DNA from: Rhodopirellula baltica SH 1 | GTDB taxonomy: Bacteria; Planctomycetota; Planctomycetia; Pirellulales; Pirellulaceae | NCBI RefSeq assembly: GCF_000196115.1 | Contig: NC_005027.1 | Coordinates: 4,774,001 to 4,838,000, forward strand | Direction: 5' to 3' | Length of the DNA stretch: 64,000 bases | Part shown: one piece after another, positions 35,363 through 44,354 of the stretch | How the letters are laid out: each line of letters starts with the position of its first letter | Position numbering within the stretch: position 1 is the stretch's first letter | Position numbers and translations under genes: made by a program | Notes under the pieces: generated by a model | The model's input: only the letters and a program-made list of their open reading frames with translations | Database searches by the model: none | What the model was told of the DNA's origin: nothing

Positions 35363-36715
35363 TTACACCGTGGGCAATTTCCATGGGGCACGGTATTCGT
35401 AATGCAACATCTCGTTGGCGGCTTCGTCGTTGGTGAACCGCTCCGCCTTTGCATCCCAATCCAATCGCTTGCCCAACGTTTGCGAAATGTTCGCCAGGTG
35501 ACAAAACGTGGTGCTGCGATGACCGATCTCAATGTCAGCATGACAACGTTCACGCGACACCATGCAGTCCAAGAAGTTGCGAGCGTGATTGACGGTCAAC
35601 ACATGATTGTTGGAAACCTCCGAACGTGTCTCTGGCTTGGCAAAGTCTTCTTGCTTTGAAAACTGACCGCGTCGTTCAGGAAGGATCTCGTACTGACGCT
35701 CGGAAACGTATGCGGTTCCCTTGGTCCCGCGCAGTTCGATTTCGCCTGACGCGAGCGTTGGGTTCATGCTCGTTTCGTATTGTCCAAAAACCGCCAAACG
35801 TCCCGATGCGAATTGGAACGTCACTTCCATCGTGTCCGGGATCGTTCGGTCGTCGTCGACTCCAAAACGTCCGCCCATCGCACAAACACTCGACGGTGCC
35901 TCTTCGCCCAGGCACCAACGAATCGCGTCGAGGTAGTGCACTCCCCAGTTCCCCATTTGCGAACTGTAATCCTGCCACCAACGAAATTTGTACGGAGCGA
36001 TGTTGTCTTGATAGGGTTGTTCGGCACGCGGGCCCACCCACATGTCCCAGTTCAGATGCGCAGGCGGCTTGGACGTGGGAAGTTTGCCGATGCCAGCGGG
36101 AGCCATGTTGCTGAGTCGATAGGCACGTGAGACGCAGACTTTTCCCAGCAAATCGTCCTGCACCCGCCCAGCCAATTCGTGATACAGCGGGCTGCTGCGG
36201 CGATGCGTGCCGACTTGCGTGACCCGGTTGAACTTGCGAGCGGCGTTGACCATCGCTCGTCCTTCGACGATCGTCGCCGACAATGGCTTTTCGACGTAAA
36301 CGTCCTTGCCCGCTTGGCAGGCCTCAATCATTTGCAAGGCGTGCCAATGATCGGGACTGGCGATGACCACGGCATCCACGTCGGATCGTTCCAACAATTC
36401 ACGATAGTCCCCGGTTTGAAAGACGCTGGCCCCCGCCGTTTCACTGGCCTTTTTCGCGGCCGCCGCCATCGCATTGGAATCCACATCGCACACGGCGACG
36501 GGTTGGCAATCCTCGTGCTCGGCGAAGGCTTTCATCAGTTGGCTGCCGCGGTTCGCGACTCCGATGAATCCCAGACCAACGCGATCGTTGGCTCCCGCCG
36601 CCCGAGCACGTGACAAGGCCGTTCCGGCCGAAAGCACGAATGTGGTCGCGGCAGTTTTCTGGAATCGACGACGAGAGACCGATTGCGACTCGGGCGTGGG
36701 GTGGGACTTTGGCAT
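35363..36715 (-). CDS. Gfo/Idh/MocA-family oxidoreductase, exported by Tat
   Basis: 450 residues from the ATG at 36715, with GAGGA at a good distance; an upstream ORF start at 36784 has no support. The N-terminus has a twin-arginine signal (SRRRFQKTAATTFVLSAGTA). The NAD(P)-binding fold begins VGLGFIGVANRG, with DVDAVVIASPDHWHA and the family lysine motif YVEKPLSA. It probably oxidises or rearranges a sugar or polyol in the periplasm, as proposed for the many Tat-exported members in planctomycetes. The substrate cannot be told. Its 3' end was copied by the tandem duplication next door. Confidence 0.92.
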   Translation of the reverse strand: MPKSHPTPESQSVSRRRFQKTAATTFVLSAGTALSRARAAGANDRVGLGFIGVANRGSQLMKAFAEHEDCQPVAVCDVDSNAMAAAAKKASETAGASVFQTGDYRELLERSDVDAVVIASPDHWHALQMIEACQAGKDVYVEKPLSATIVEGRAMVNAARKFNRVTQVGTHRRSSPLYHELAGRVQDDLLGKVCVSRAYRLSNMAPAGIGKLPTSKPPAHLNWDMWVGPRAEQPYQDNIAPYKFRWWQDYSSQMGNWGVHYLDAIRWCLGEEAPSSVCAMGGRFGVDDDRTIPDTMEVTFQFASGRLAVFGQYETSMNPTLASGEIELRGTKGTAYVSERQYEILPERRGQFSKQEDFAKPETRSEVSNNHVLTVNHARNFLDCMVSRERCHADIEIGHRSTTFCHLANISQTLGKRLDWDAKAERFTNDEAANEMLHYEYRAPWKLPTV

Positions 36716-36954
36716 GATATCCTCGCAGAACAACGAAAGGCGGGAGAACAGGGGGGTCAGACATCTTACCCGGCCAAGGTGCACCAGTGTCGTATTTCGG
36801 CACCTGACACCAACCTAGTTTTGTGGGACGATGCCCCCGGAGACCAACCTCACGAACTGGCACTTTGCTGGAATCGTATTGGTCGTTTCTCCGCAGACTT
36901 CGCACCATCTCATTGATTCCCTTCAATCGACTCGTTTCGACAAAAGGATTGCTC

Positions 36955-39102
36955 GTGACCATTCGTTTGCTTCAACCAACTTCTCGCCGAGTTTCTCGGT
37001 GGAATCGCCTGCAGGGCTGCTTTGGAAATGCCCTGGCCGGTTTGCCCTCGCTCCGCATTCCTGCTGCGGGTTTGATCCTAATTGGCACCACATTGACGCC
37101 ATCCTTTGTCTCAGCGGAGGCTCCCAGCAAAGCCAGCAAGCCCGAGGCCACCAAAGTTTCCGGCATCGATCAGTCTCTGTTCAGCACCACCGTCGAACCG
37201 GGCCAAAATTTCTACCTTCACGCCAACGAAGAGTGGCTCGAGAACACACCGATTCCGTCGGACAAATCCAACTATGGAATCTTCACGGTTTTGGATGACG
37301 CAACGCGGACGCAAGTCCGGACATTGATCGAGCAATCAGCCGAAGAGAAAGCCGAGAAGGGTACTCCGGCTCAAAAAGTCGGCGATCTGTATCGCAGCGT
37401 ACTGGATCTCGAAAAACGCAACTCGATGGGACTCAAACCCATCCAACCCGTTTTGGACGTCGTCGAAGGGTTGAATTCAAAGGACGAACTGGGTGCCACG
37501 ATCGGACAACTGTCACGCGTGGGAGTGGATACCCCCTTTGGTGCCTACGTCAGTGTCGATGCAAAGGCCAGCGACACCTACACGGTTTACTTGTCGCAAT
37601 CCGGACTGACGCTCCCCGACCGAGACTATTACCTCGAAGACGACCCGCAATATGTTTCGGCTCGTGAAGCGTTGCAGGTCTATATCAAAGACATGCTGAA
37701 CGCTTTGTCGGTCGAATCCGCCAAGGAGTTGGCCGAACAAGTCGTCGCCATCGAAACGGAACTGGCAAAGAACCAATGGACCAAGACCGAAAATCGTGAT
37801 CCAGAAAAGACCTACAACAAGCTCACCTTGGGTGAAGTCGACGCAACCATCGAAGACTTCAACGTCCCCGCGATGACCAAGGCGATCGGCTTAGCCGACC
37901 AAGACGCGTTTGTCGTGCGTCAGCCCAGTTACATGGAATCGCTCAGCGATATTTTCGCGAACCACGATCTCGCGGCATGGAAGGCTTATTTCCAGTTTCA
38001 CTCCATCGACGCTTACGCGTCGGTTTTGACCGAAGACCTGGAGCGACGCCACTTCGAATTTCACGACAAAACCATTTCGGGGATCGATGAGCAACAACCG
38101 ATGTGGAAACGCGCGGTCGACTTGACCGGCAGCGTCTTGGGTGAAGTCGTCGGCCAGTTGTACGTCGAGAAGCACTTCGCCCCCGAGGCCAAACGTCGCA
38201 TGAACGAATTGGTCGAAAACCTCAAACGTGCCTTCGCTGAACGCATTGAATCTCGCGAATGGATGAGTGAGGGAACCAAGAAGCAAGCCCTCACGAAGCT
38301 TGGCAAGTTCCACACCAAAATCGGATACCCCGATGAGTGGAAGGACTACACCAAACTCGAGATCACCGATGAATCACCCGCGACCAATCTGATCGCAGCA
38401 TCGATTTTCGAAACCGAGCGTCAACTCGCCAAATTGGGTGGACCGATTGATCGCAATGAATGGCACATGACGCCTCAGACGATCAACGCTTACTACAACC
38501 CGACGATGAACGAGATCGTTTTTCCGGCTGCGATCCTGCAACCACCGTTTTTCAATCTGGCCGCCGACGATGCGGTCAACTACGGCGGGATTGGTGCGGT
38601 CATCGGCCACGAACTTTCGCACGGCTTTGATGACAAAGGCAGCAAGTACGATGGCGACGGAAACCTCGTGAACTGGTGGACGCCGAAAGATCGCGAAGAA
38701 TTTGAGAAGCGAGCTTCGGGGTTGGTCGACCAATACAACGAGTTCAAACCGTTCGAAGACATGAACGTCAACGGCGAACTGACGCTGGGTGAAAACATCG
38801 GCGACCTGGGCGGCTTGAGTGTCGCTTACGAAGCTTATCGTTTGTCACTCGAAGGCGAATCGGCCAAGGTCATCGATAATTTGACTGGCGATCAGCGATT
38901 CTTCCTCGGATGGGCCCAGATTTGGCGTCGTTTGTATCGGGAACCAGAACTGCGGAAACGTTTGATCACCGATCCACACAGCCCCAGCGAGTACCGAGTC
39001 AACGGAATTGTCCGAAACATGGACGCTTGGTACACGGCATTTCGAATCGACGAAACCGATCCGCTGTACATCGCACCAGACGAACGCATTCGGATCTGGT
39101 AG
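36955..39102 (+). CDS. M13-family zinc metallopeptidase (neprilysin/PepO-like)
   Basis: About 715 residues from the GTG at 36955, which follows AAAAGGA; the frame is open upstream but without support. A signal or membrane anchor lies at residues 29-50. All M13 hallmarks are present: NAYYNPTMNEIVFPAAIL (Asn511 region), the zinc motif HELSH at 552-556, and GENIGDLGG with the third zinc ligand Glu613. Family members cleave small peptides outside the cytoplasm. The N-terminal M13 domain is normal (FYLHANEEWLENTPIPSDKS). The gene is divergent from the oxidoreductase gene and appears monocistronic. Confidence 0.95.
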   Translation: MTIRLLQPTSRRVSRWNRLQGCFGNALAGLPSLRIPAAGLILIGTTLTPSFVSAEAPSKASKPEATKVSGIDQSLFSTTVEPGQNFYLHANEEWLENTPIPSDKSNYGIFTVLDDATRTQVRTLIEQSAEEKAEKGTPAQKVGDLYRSVLDLEKRNSMGLKPIQPVLDVVEGLNSKDELGATIGQLSRVGVDTPFGAYVSVDAKASDTYTVYLSQSGLTLPDRDYYLEDDPQYVSAREALQVYIKDMLNALSVESAKELAEQVVAIETELAKNQWTKTENRDPEKTYNKLTLGEVDATIEDFNVPAMTKAIGLADQDAFVVRQPSYMESLSDIFANHDLAAWKAYFQFHSIDAYASVLTEDLERRHFEFHDKTISGIDEQQPMWKRAVDLTGSVLGEVVGQLYVEKHFAPEAKRRMNELVENLKRAFAERIESREWMSEGTKKQALTKLGKFHTKIGYPDEWKDYTKLEITDESPATNLIAASIFETERQLAKLGGPIDRNEWHMTPQTINAYYNPTMNEIVFPAAILQPPFFNLAADDAVNYGGIGAVIGHELSHGFDDKGSKYDGDGNLVNWWTPKDREEFEKRASGLVDQYNEFKPFEDMNVNGELTLGENIGDLGGLSVAYEAYRLSLEGESAKVIDNLTGDQRFFLGWAQIWRRLYREPELRKRLITDPHSPSEYRVNGIVRNMDAWYTAFRIDETDPLYIAPDERIRIW

Positions 39103-39343
39103 AGAATTTGCCCCGCGGTTGGCTCGCACATGATCGTTGCGAGCCACCGCCTGAGGGTGACGAACCAGCCAGACTGCTTCGTCCTCCCATCTTAACAATC
39201 CTTTTGAGCAATCGGCCACCGATTCGCCACGGGGTGCTTGCCCCATGGGTGAGCTCTCGATTCAACTCACCTTGACCAGTAAATTCCCGTGGGGATACCC
39301 TCTGCGGTTTGAATTGCAACCATTTTGTTTTTTGGACCCAACG

Positions 39344-41728
39344 ATGAGCAGCAGCCCGTTCGAGATTTTTCGACGCAACCTTAAGCCACTGATGGTCTTG
39401 TTGACTTTGTTGGCATTGTTCGCGTTCGTCGTCTTGCCTGCGCTGGACACTTACCTGCGACGCGGAGGCGGATCCAATTCGGACCCGGTCGTCGCTGAAT
39501 ATGACGGCGTCACGCTGACACAAAGCCGGGTCGCTCGCACGACCCAGCAGCACCGTGCCGTTGTCGGGTTCTTGAGCGATTTAGGCCAAGAAACCATCCG
39601 TCGCGGCGGTGTGCCTCAGGTCCCTGGTTTCCAATACGACCAAGAATCGGGCCAAATTCAATCGATCGGCATCGACGCCAATCCGAGCGAAGAAGCCACC
39701 ATCAACACGATGCGGTTCTACAGCGAAGCCAAAAAGGCTGGCTTCCAGCTGGACGACACGATGGTTCGTACCTGGCTCAGCCGTTACACCGATGGATTGC
39801 TCAGCGACAACGAAATCGGTTCGATGCTGATGCAATTCACGAAGAATCAAATGGGTCCCATTCAACTATACGAACAGTTGCGAATGCACTTGTTGGCGGA
39901 TTTGTACCAACGAAGTGCCATGGTTGGATTGATGAACGGTCGTCTGCCCGTTTCGACGCCGCTGGCTCAATGGCGCAACTTCCTGAAAACCAACCAATCG
40001 GCAACCATCAACGCATACGGCGTATTGGTCGAAGAATACATCGATCAAACCGATGAATCGCCCTCGAAGTCACAAATCACCGAGGTCTATGAAGCCGGCA
40101 AAGACTTGTTGGCCTACCCGAACGACCAAGACCCGGAACCAAAATTCCGCCGCCCTGATTCGGCCAAGATCGAATACCTCGTTGCGGACTTGAATGAGTT
40201 CGTCGAACGCGAAAAAGCGAAGCTGAGCGACGAACAGATCCGCGCCGAATACGAGCGTCGATTGGCTGGCGGTGATTTCCAATTGCCCGTCGAAGAAGCA
40301 GAGGAAGCCGCGAACGAACTCGAAGCGATGGAAACCGAAGCCGCTGCGGAAGAAAACGCCGAGCCCGCGGAAGAGGCTCCCGCTGCCGAAACGGAAGAAC
40401 CAGCCGCGGAAGAAATGACGGAGGAAGCCGCTGAAGCGGAAACCGAAACCGAGCCCGCTAGCGAAGAGACCAGCGAGCCATCGACTGAGGAAACGCCGGC
40501 TGAGGAAACTTCCACCGAAGAAACCTCCACAGAAGATTCTCCTTCCGAGGAAAACGCCGAAGAACCTGCGGCCGAAGACAGCTCGATGATTCGTTCTCGT
40601 GACGAAGCCGTTCAATTGGTCGCGTTGCAAGAAGACGACGATGCCGACAACGAAGCGGCTGACGCGGAAGAAACCAACGCGGAAGCCGCCGATGATGACA
40701 TGGAACTCGGCGACGGATTGGATCTGGGCGATGAACCAGCCGAAACCAAACCACAACCATTCGAAGACGTGCGTGATCAGATCGCGACCGAAATGGTTTC
40801 CGAAACTGCCCGCCAGAAACTCGACCAAACCATCACTGAGGTGTACGGTTTGATGCGAGACTACTTCAGCGAAATGGCTGTTCACGAAGGCAATGTTGCC
40901 GTCGGTGTGTCGGATGAAAGCGACGCTCCCAAACGCCCCGACTTGAAAGCGATCGCAGATCAAAAAGGCTTGGGTTACGGCACGACCGGCTTGGTCAATC
41001 GTGTTTCCATCGGCGATGATCCGATCGGTGAATCCTACGGATTGGGACAATCACTTCAACGTCGTGGTGCACCTTACTACGCGATGATGTTTGGTGCCGC
41101 GATGCAAGATGGCTCGAGTATCCCATCTCAACCCGAGTTCTCACCTCAGCGTTCGGTCGACTTGGAAAACGCTAAGAGCTACGTCTCTTGGAAGACTGAA
41201 GACATCGAAGCTTACACACCAGAACTGGAAGAAGTTCGCGACGAAGTCATCCTGGCGATCCGAACTCAAGAAGCTCGGAACTTGGCACAGAAAGCCGCGG
41301 AAGGCATCGCAGAAGCGATTGGCCAAGGCAAGAAGCTTGCCGACGCGATTCCAAAGGGGAAAGAAGCCAACTTGCACACCGACTTGGGTCCATTCACTTG
41401 GCTCAACATGGTTGGCATGATGCAAACCTCCCTGGGCAACGTCCCAGAACTAAACGCGGTCGGAAACGAGTTCATGCAATCGGTGTTCAGCACCGAAGTG
41501 GGCAGCGTCAAAGTCGCCCCCAATGCACCACAGTCGGTTTACTACGTCGTGCAACCCATCGAATTCCAACCCGAAGTGGAACAGCTCCGTGAGCAATTCA
41601 GCCAGCCGCAACAGCGGTTCATGGCTCAGCTCATCGGTGACGACGGAGCGACCAACATCATTCGCGGATTCTTCGAAACGGTGAATGAGCGAACCGGTTT
41701 CGAGATGAAAGTCGGCGACGATCGCTGA
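39344..41728 (+). CDS. SurA/PpiD-like membrane-anchored protein with acidic insert
   Basis: About 794 residues from ATG 39344 (MSSSPFEIFRRNLKPLMVLL). The N-terminal membrane anchor (about 14-34), followed by a SurA-N-like helical region, matches the build of PpiD-type periplasmic folding factors. At about residues 325-420 there is a long acidic insert of Glu, Ala, Thr and Ser, then another Asp/Glu stretch near 440-470. The last 250 residues resemble a degraded rotamase region with helices (EVRDEVILAIRTQEARNLAQ). I cannot confirm an active prolyl isomerase. It probably helps folding or transport across the cytoplasmic membrane. Confidence 0.75.
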   Translation: MSSSPFEIFRRNLKPLMVLLTLLALFAFVVLPALDTYLRRGGGSNSDPVVAEYDGVTLTQSRVARTTQQHRAVVGFLSDLGQETIRRGGVPQVPGFQYDQESGQIQSIGIDANPSEEATINTMRFYSEAKKAGFQLDDTMVRTWLSRYTDGLLSDNEIGSMLMQFTKNQMGPIQLYEQLRMHLLADLYQRSAMVGLMNGRLPVSTPLAQWRNFLKTNQSATINAYGVLVEEYIDQTDESPSKSQITEVYEAGKDLLAYPNDQDPEPKFRRPDSAKIEYLVADLNEFVEREKAKLSDEQIRAEYERRLAGGDFQLPVEEAEEAANELEAMETEAAAEENAEPAEEAPAAETEEPAAEEMTEEAAEAETETEPASEETSEPSTEETPAEETSTEETSTEDSPSEENAEEPAAEDSSMIRSRDEAVQLVALQEDDDADNEAADAEETNAEAADDDMELGDGLDLGDEPAETKPQPFEDVRDQIATEMVSETARQKLDQTITEVYGLMRDYFSEMAVHEGNVAVGVSDESDAPKRPDLKAIADQKGLGYGTTGLVNRVSIGDDPIGESYGLGQSLQRRGAPYYAMMFGAAMQDGSSIPSQPEFSPQRSVDLENAKSYVSWKTEDIEAYTPELEEVRDEVILAIRTQEARNLAQKAAEGIAEAIGQGKKLADAIPKGKEANLHTDLGPFTWLNMVGMMQTSLGNVPELNAVGNEFMQSVFSTEVGSVKVAPNAPQSVYYVVQPIEFQPEVEQLREQFSQPQQRFMAQLIGDDGATNIIRGFFETVNERTGFEMKVGDDR

Positions 41729-41823
41729 ACTGGGTTCTGACATCCGGTGCATCAACCAACGCAGGACAGTCCACCGACTGTTCTGTGTTGAAAAACCAAG
41801 GGCAACGCACTCGAGGCAACGCG

Positions 41824-44274
41824 TCACACTCGTTGCCGACGAGCCAATCGGTCACCACGTCGATTGGACCATGCAAACGCGAGTGCTCCCAAGATTGCTG
41901 CGATGACTCCGACTGCAGCGAACGTTCCGATCCAACTGACGCCGATGGGGTCCTTTGATGTGGGCGTCCGATCCGACCAGCGTCCCGCAATCAACAATGG
42001 TGCGAATTGCTTTCCACCATGCGAAGCCATGAAGTCGGATTCGTAGCTCCACAAACGGTAGAAAAAGCCCTCCACTTGGACGGGCTTGGAAACAGTTCGT
42101 GACAGAGCGTTCTCGTCCGCGAGAAATGCCGGCAATTCGGCGGCCACCAATGTCACGGGATATCGATTTTCCATCATGACGGAACCGCCACCTTCCGTCG
42201 CAATTTTCAATTGCACGTTGCCAAGATCTCCTATCGCGTCGATTTGGTAGTAGTGATCGCTGCCTACCTGCTGGGCTCGCTCGTCCAGCTCCACTGAAAC
42301 GCGAGTCCAGCGAACGGTCTCGACATCGATTGTGATCCATTGCCCCATCCACTTCTCGGGCTCCTTCAACAGATCGGTTGGGCTGACTTCCACCGCTGCT
42401 GCTCGCATGGCCGCAGCGATCGGCCCGAGCGGTTCACTATCAGCGGAAATAGAACCAGCCTGATTGGCAGCACCAATCATCGAAAAGAAGACCTGTGAAT
42501 CGATATCCATCAGGGGTCGCCGACTGAGTGCCACGATGTCCGGCAACCGAGTGATATCAACATCCAACTCACCGAGAACTTGCCAACCGAGCGATGCGGG
42601 TTGCTTGGGTCGCCAGCGAAGGTTTCCCGCGACCGCGATGGATGTGCCCTGATCATCGCCATCGAGCAATGCCACTCCGACACCTGACAATTGGTCGCCG
42701 ATTGCGACTTGCTTTGGCAATGGAGCGGCAATGACCCTGATCTGCATGCCATCATCATTCACCAGTACCAACTGCACCAATTGACGCAAACTTAGGAACT
42801 CAATCAGTTCCTCGGGCACAGCCACGTACTGAAGCGATTCGATCGTTCCGTTGATCTCGATCGCGTCGCCAACCGACGCTGCTTTCCCGCTCAACTGCTG
42901 CGCAAGGGTGGCATCTGACAGACGCTTCAGACGAAACACGAGTTTGGCTTGTTCGTCTCTGGCCGCGTTGCCGTTACTTCCTACTCGCATTCGATCGCCG
43001 AGTCGCCGCAACCGCTCGACATCAAACCCTGACAACAAATCCAATAACGAAGCATCATTGGAAACGGCCCCCGTCTTCTCCTTTTGCTCAACCGTGTTCG
43101 TCTGTTGAGCGAAGACGACCGGATCGTTCATCGTCATGAACGAGAACCCCAACGTCAAACATGCCAACATCGGAAGCGTGACATGCTCACGTTGACGTTT
43201 TGCTCGCAGACGCCGATGCGACACGGAAGAACGCCACATCACCAGACCTCCGATTGCGACGCCAATCAATGTCGATATCACGACGATCATCCCAAGCGAA
43301 AGGGAACGCTTTTGTGTCACCGTGGGCGTGCCCGATGCCTTTGCGTTTGCCGACTGCAGTGCGGCACCGACGATCGCATTGCCATTGGACCGCACCGCTT
43401 GCACATGACCGACCACGACGGGCGTGAGTTCCGCGCCATCGGCTGACTGATAGGACAGCCGCTTTAAAAATTCGCCTTCGACCACGATCGTCGGCAACGG
43501 TGAAGCAACGTCGACCGAATCAGTGGACTCCAGATCGTCTACCGGTTCCGGCACCAATTCACGAATGCCCCGTGGCAAGTGAGGAACGATGATCAACCAT
43601 GGCCGCTGGCTTCCGTCTTCCGGCTGCAACCAGCAATCCCAGTAGCGATCGATTCCCCAAGGGTTCGTACTTGCTTGAACGGAAACAACTCTCACCAATT
43701 TTCCGGTCGCTCGAACCGTTCGGCCGCGATAAACATCCGGTTGCTGCAGCAAAGGCAACAATCCCGTTTCGAGCACCGATTCAAACGGTGGCTCCGCCGA
43801 CCAAGACTCGGGCGATCGGTGCAATGCCAACGTGACGCACAGAGCCGGCTGATCCGCCGCCCGCCAGACCGTTCCGTCGTCCACCTGAGCGATGAGCGAC
43901 TCCTGTTCCATTCGGGTGGGAGTACGTTGAGCTTTCTCGAGCGTTTGATCTTCTGACAGGATCTGCTCCGCAACTGCAGCTTGAACAGTTTCCCACTCCG
44001 ATCGCAACTGATCCCCGGACAATTCGCCGACGGTAGGCTCATTCGAGACGGGTTCCGACGTCGATTGCGATGCGGGCTCAGATTGGACCGGGACCATCGT
44101 TTCAGGAAAGAAAATCGCGTACACCCCAGGACGCGCCGCTTGCCTCATCACCATCAGAACCAGTGCTAACGCCAGCATCAACCGAAACAGCCGCCGGTAA
44201 GTTTGGGTGGGAGTACCACCACGCCCGCGTCGACGGTAGAGATTGTCGCGATTGATTTCGTTCGGGATACGCAT
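41824..44274 (-). CDS. Multi-pass membrane protein with large external regions, unknown
   Basis: About 816 residues from the ATG at 44274 (MRIPNEINRDNLYRRRG). Membrane segments are visible at about residues 32-48 (LFRLMLALALVLMVM), in the middle (IVVISTLIGVAIGGLVMW, then a second hydrophobic stretch) and near the C-terminus (IGTFAAVGVIAAILGALAFA). Two large extracytoplasmic regions lie between them. They show internal similarity (RGRTVRATGKLVRV compared with GQWITIDVETVRWTRV), suggesting duplicated OB-like beta domains. No catalytic motif is seen. It is divergent from the next gene, 80 bases away. Confidence 0.7.
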   Translation of the reverse strand: MRIPNEINRDNLYRRRGRGGTPTQTYRRLFRLMLALALVLMVMRQAARPGVYAIFFPETMVPVQSEPASQSTSEPVSNEPTVGELSGDQLRSEWETVQAAVAEQILSEDQTLEKAQRTPTRMEQESLIAQVDDGTVWRAADQPALCVTLALHRSPESWSAEPPFESVLETGLLPLLQQPDVYRGRTVRATGKLVRVVSVQASTNPWGIDRYWDCWLQPEDGSQRPWLIIVPHLPRGIRELVPEPVDDLESTDSVDVASPLPTIVVEGEFLKRLSYQSADGAELTPVVVGHVQAVRSNGNAIVGAALQSANAKASGTPTVTQKRSLSLGMIVVISTLIGVAIGGLVMWRSSVSHRRLRAKRQREHVTLPMLACLTLGFSFMTMNDPVVFAQQTNTVEQKEKTGAVSNDASLLDLLSGFDVERLRRLGDRMRVGSNGNAARDEQAKLVFRLKRLSDATLAQQLSGKAASVGDAIEINGTIESLQYVAVPEELIEFLSLRQLVQLVLVNDDGMQIRVIAAPLPKQVAIGDQLSGVGVALLDGDDQGTSIAVAGNLRWRPKQPASLGWQVLGELDVDITRLPDIVALSRRPLMDIDSQVFFSMIGAANQAGSISADSEPLGPIAAAMRAAAVEVSPTDLLKEPEKWMGQWITIDVETVRWTRVSVELDERAQQVGSDHYYQIDAIGDLGNVQLKIATEGGGSVMMENRYPVTLVAAELPAFLADENALSRTVSKPVQVEGFFYRLWSYESDFMASHGGKQFAPLLIAGRWSDRTPTSKDPIGVSWIGTFAAVGVIAAILGALAFAWSNRRGDRLARRQRV

Positions 44275-44354
44275 GGTCACGCGTTGGATTCGTGGACACA
44301 TCGGCCGCAAAAGGTTGCTACCGGTACTTCCGCACTTTAATCTAGTCCTTTGCG

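Larger units (their letters stand above)
35102..35404. repeat. Tandem duplication, unit 2 (303 bases)
   Basis: Second copy of the unit at 34799-35101. It contains REPIN-like element 3 (35146-35274) and the second large hairpin. Its right end overlaps the real 3' end of the oxidoreductase gene, which marks this copy as the likely ancestral location. Confidence 0.92.

Noticed and set aside
34543-35659. Small ORFs over the REPIN-like elements and tandem units
   Set aside because: They translate palindromes and repeats, differ between the two duplicate units, and have no start signals.
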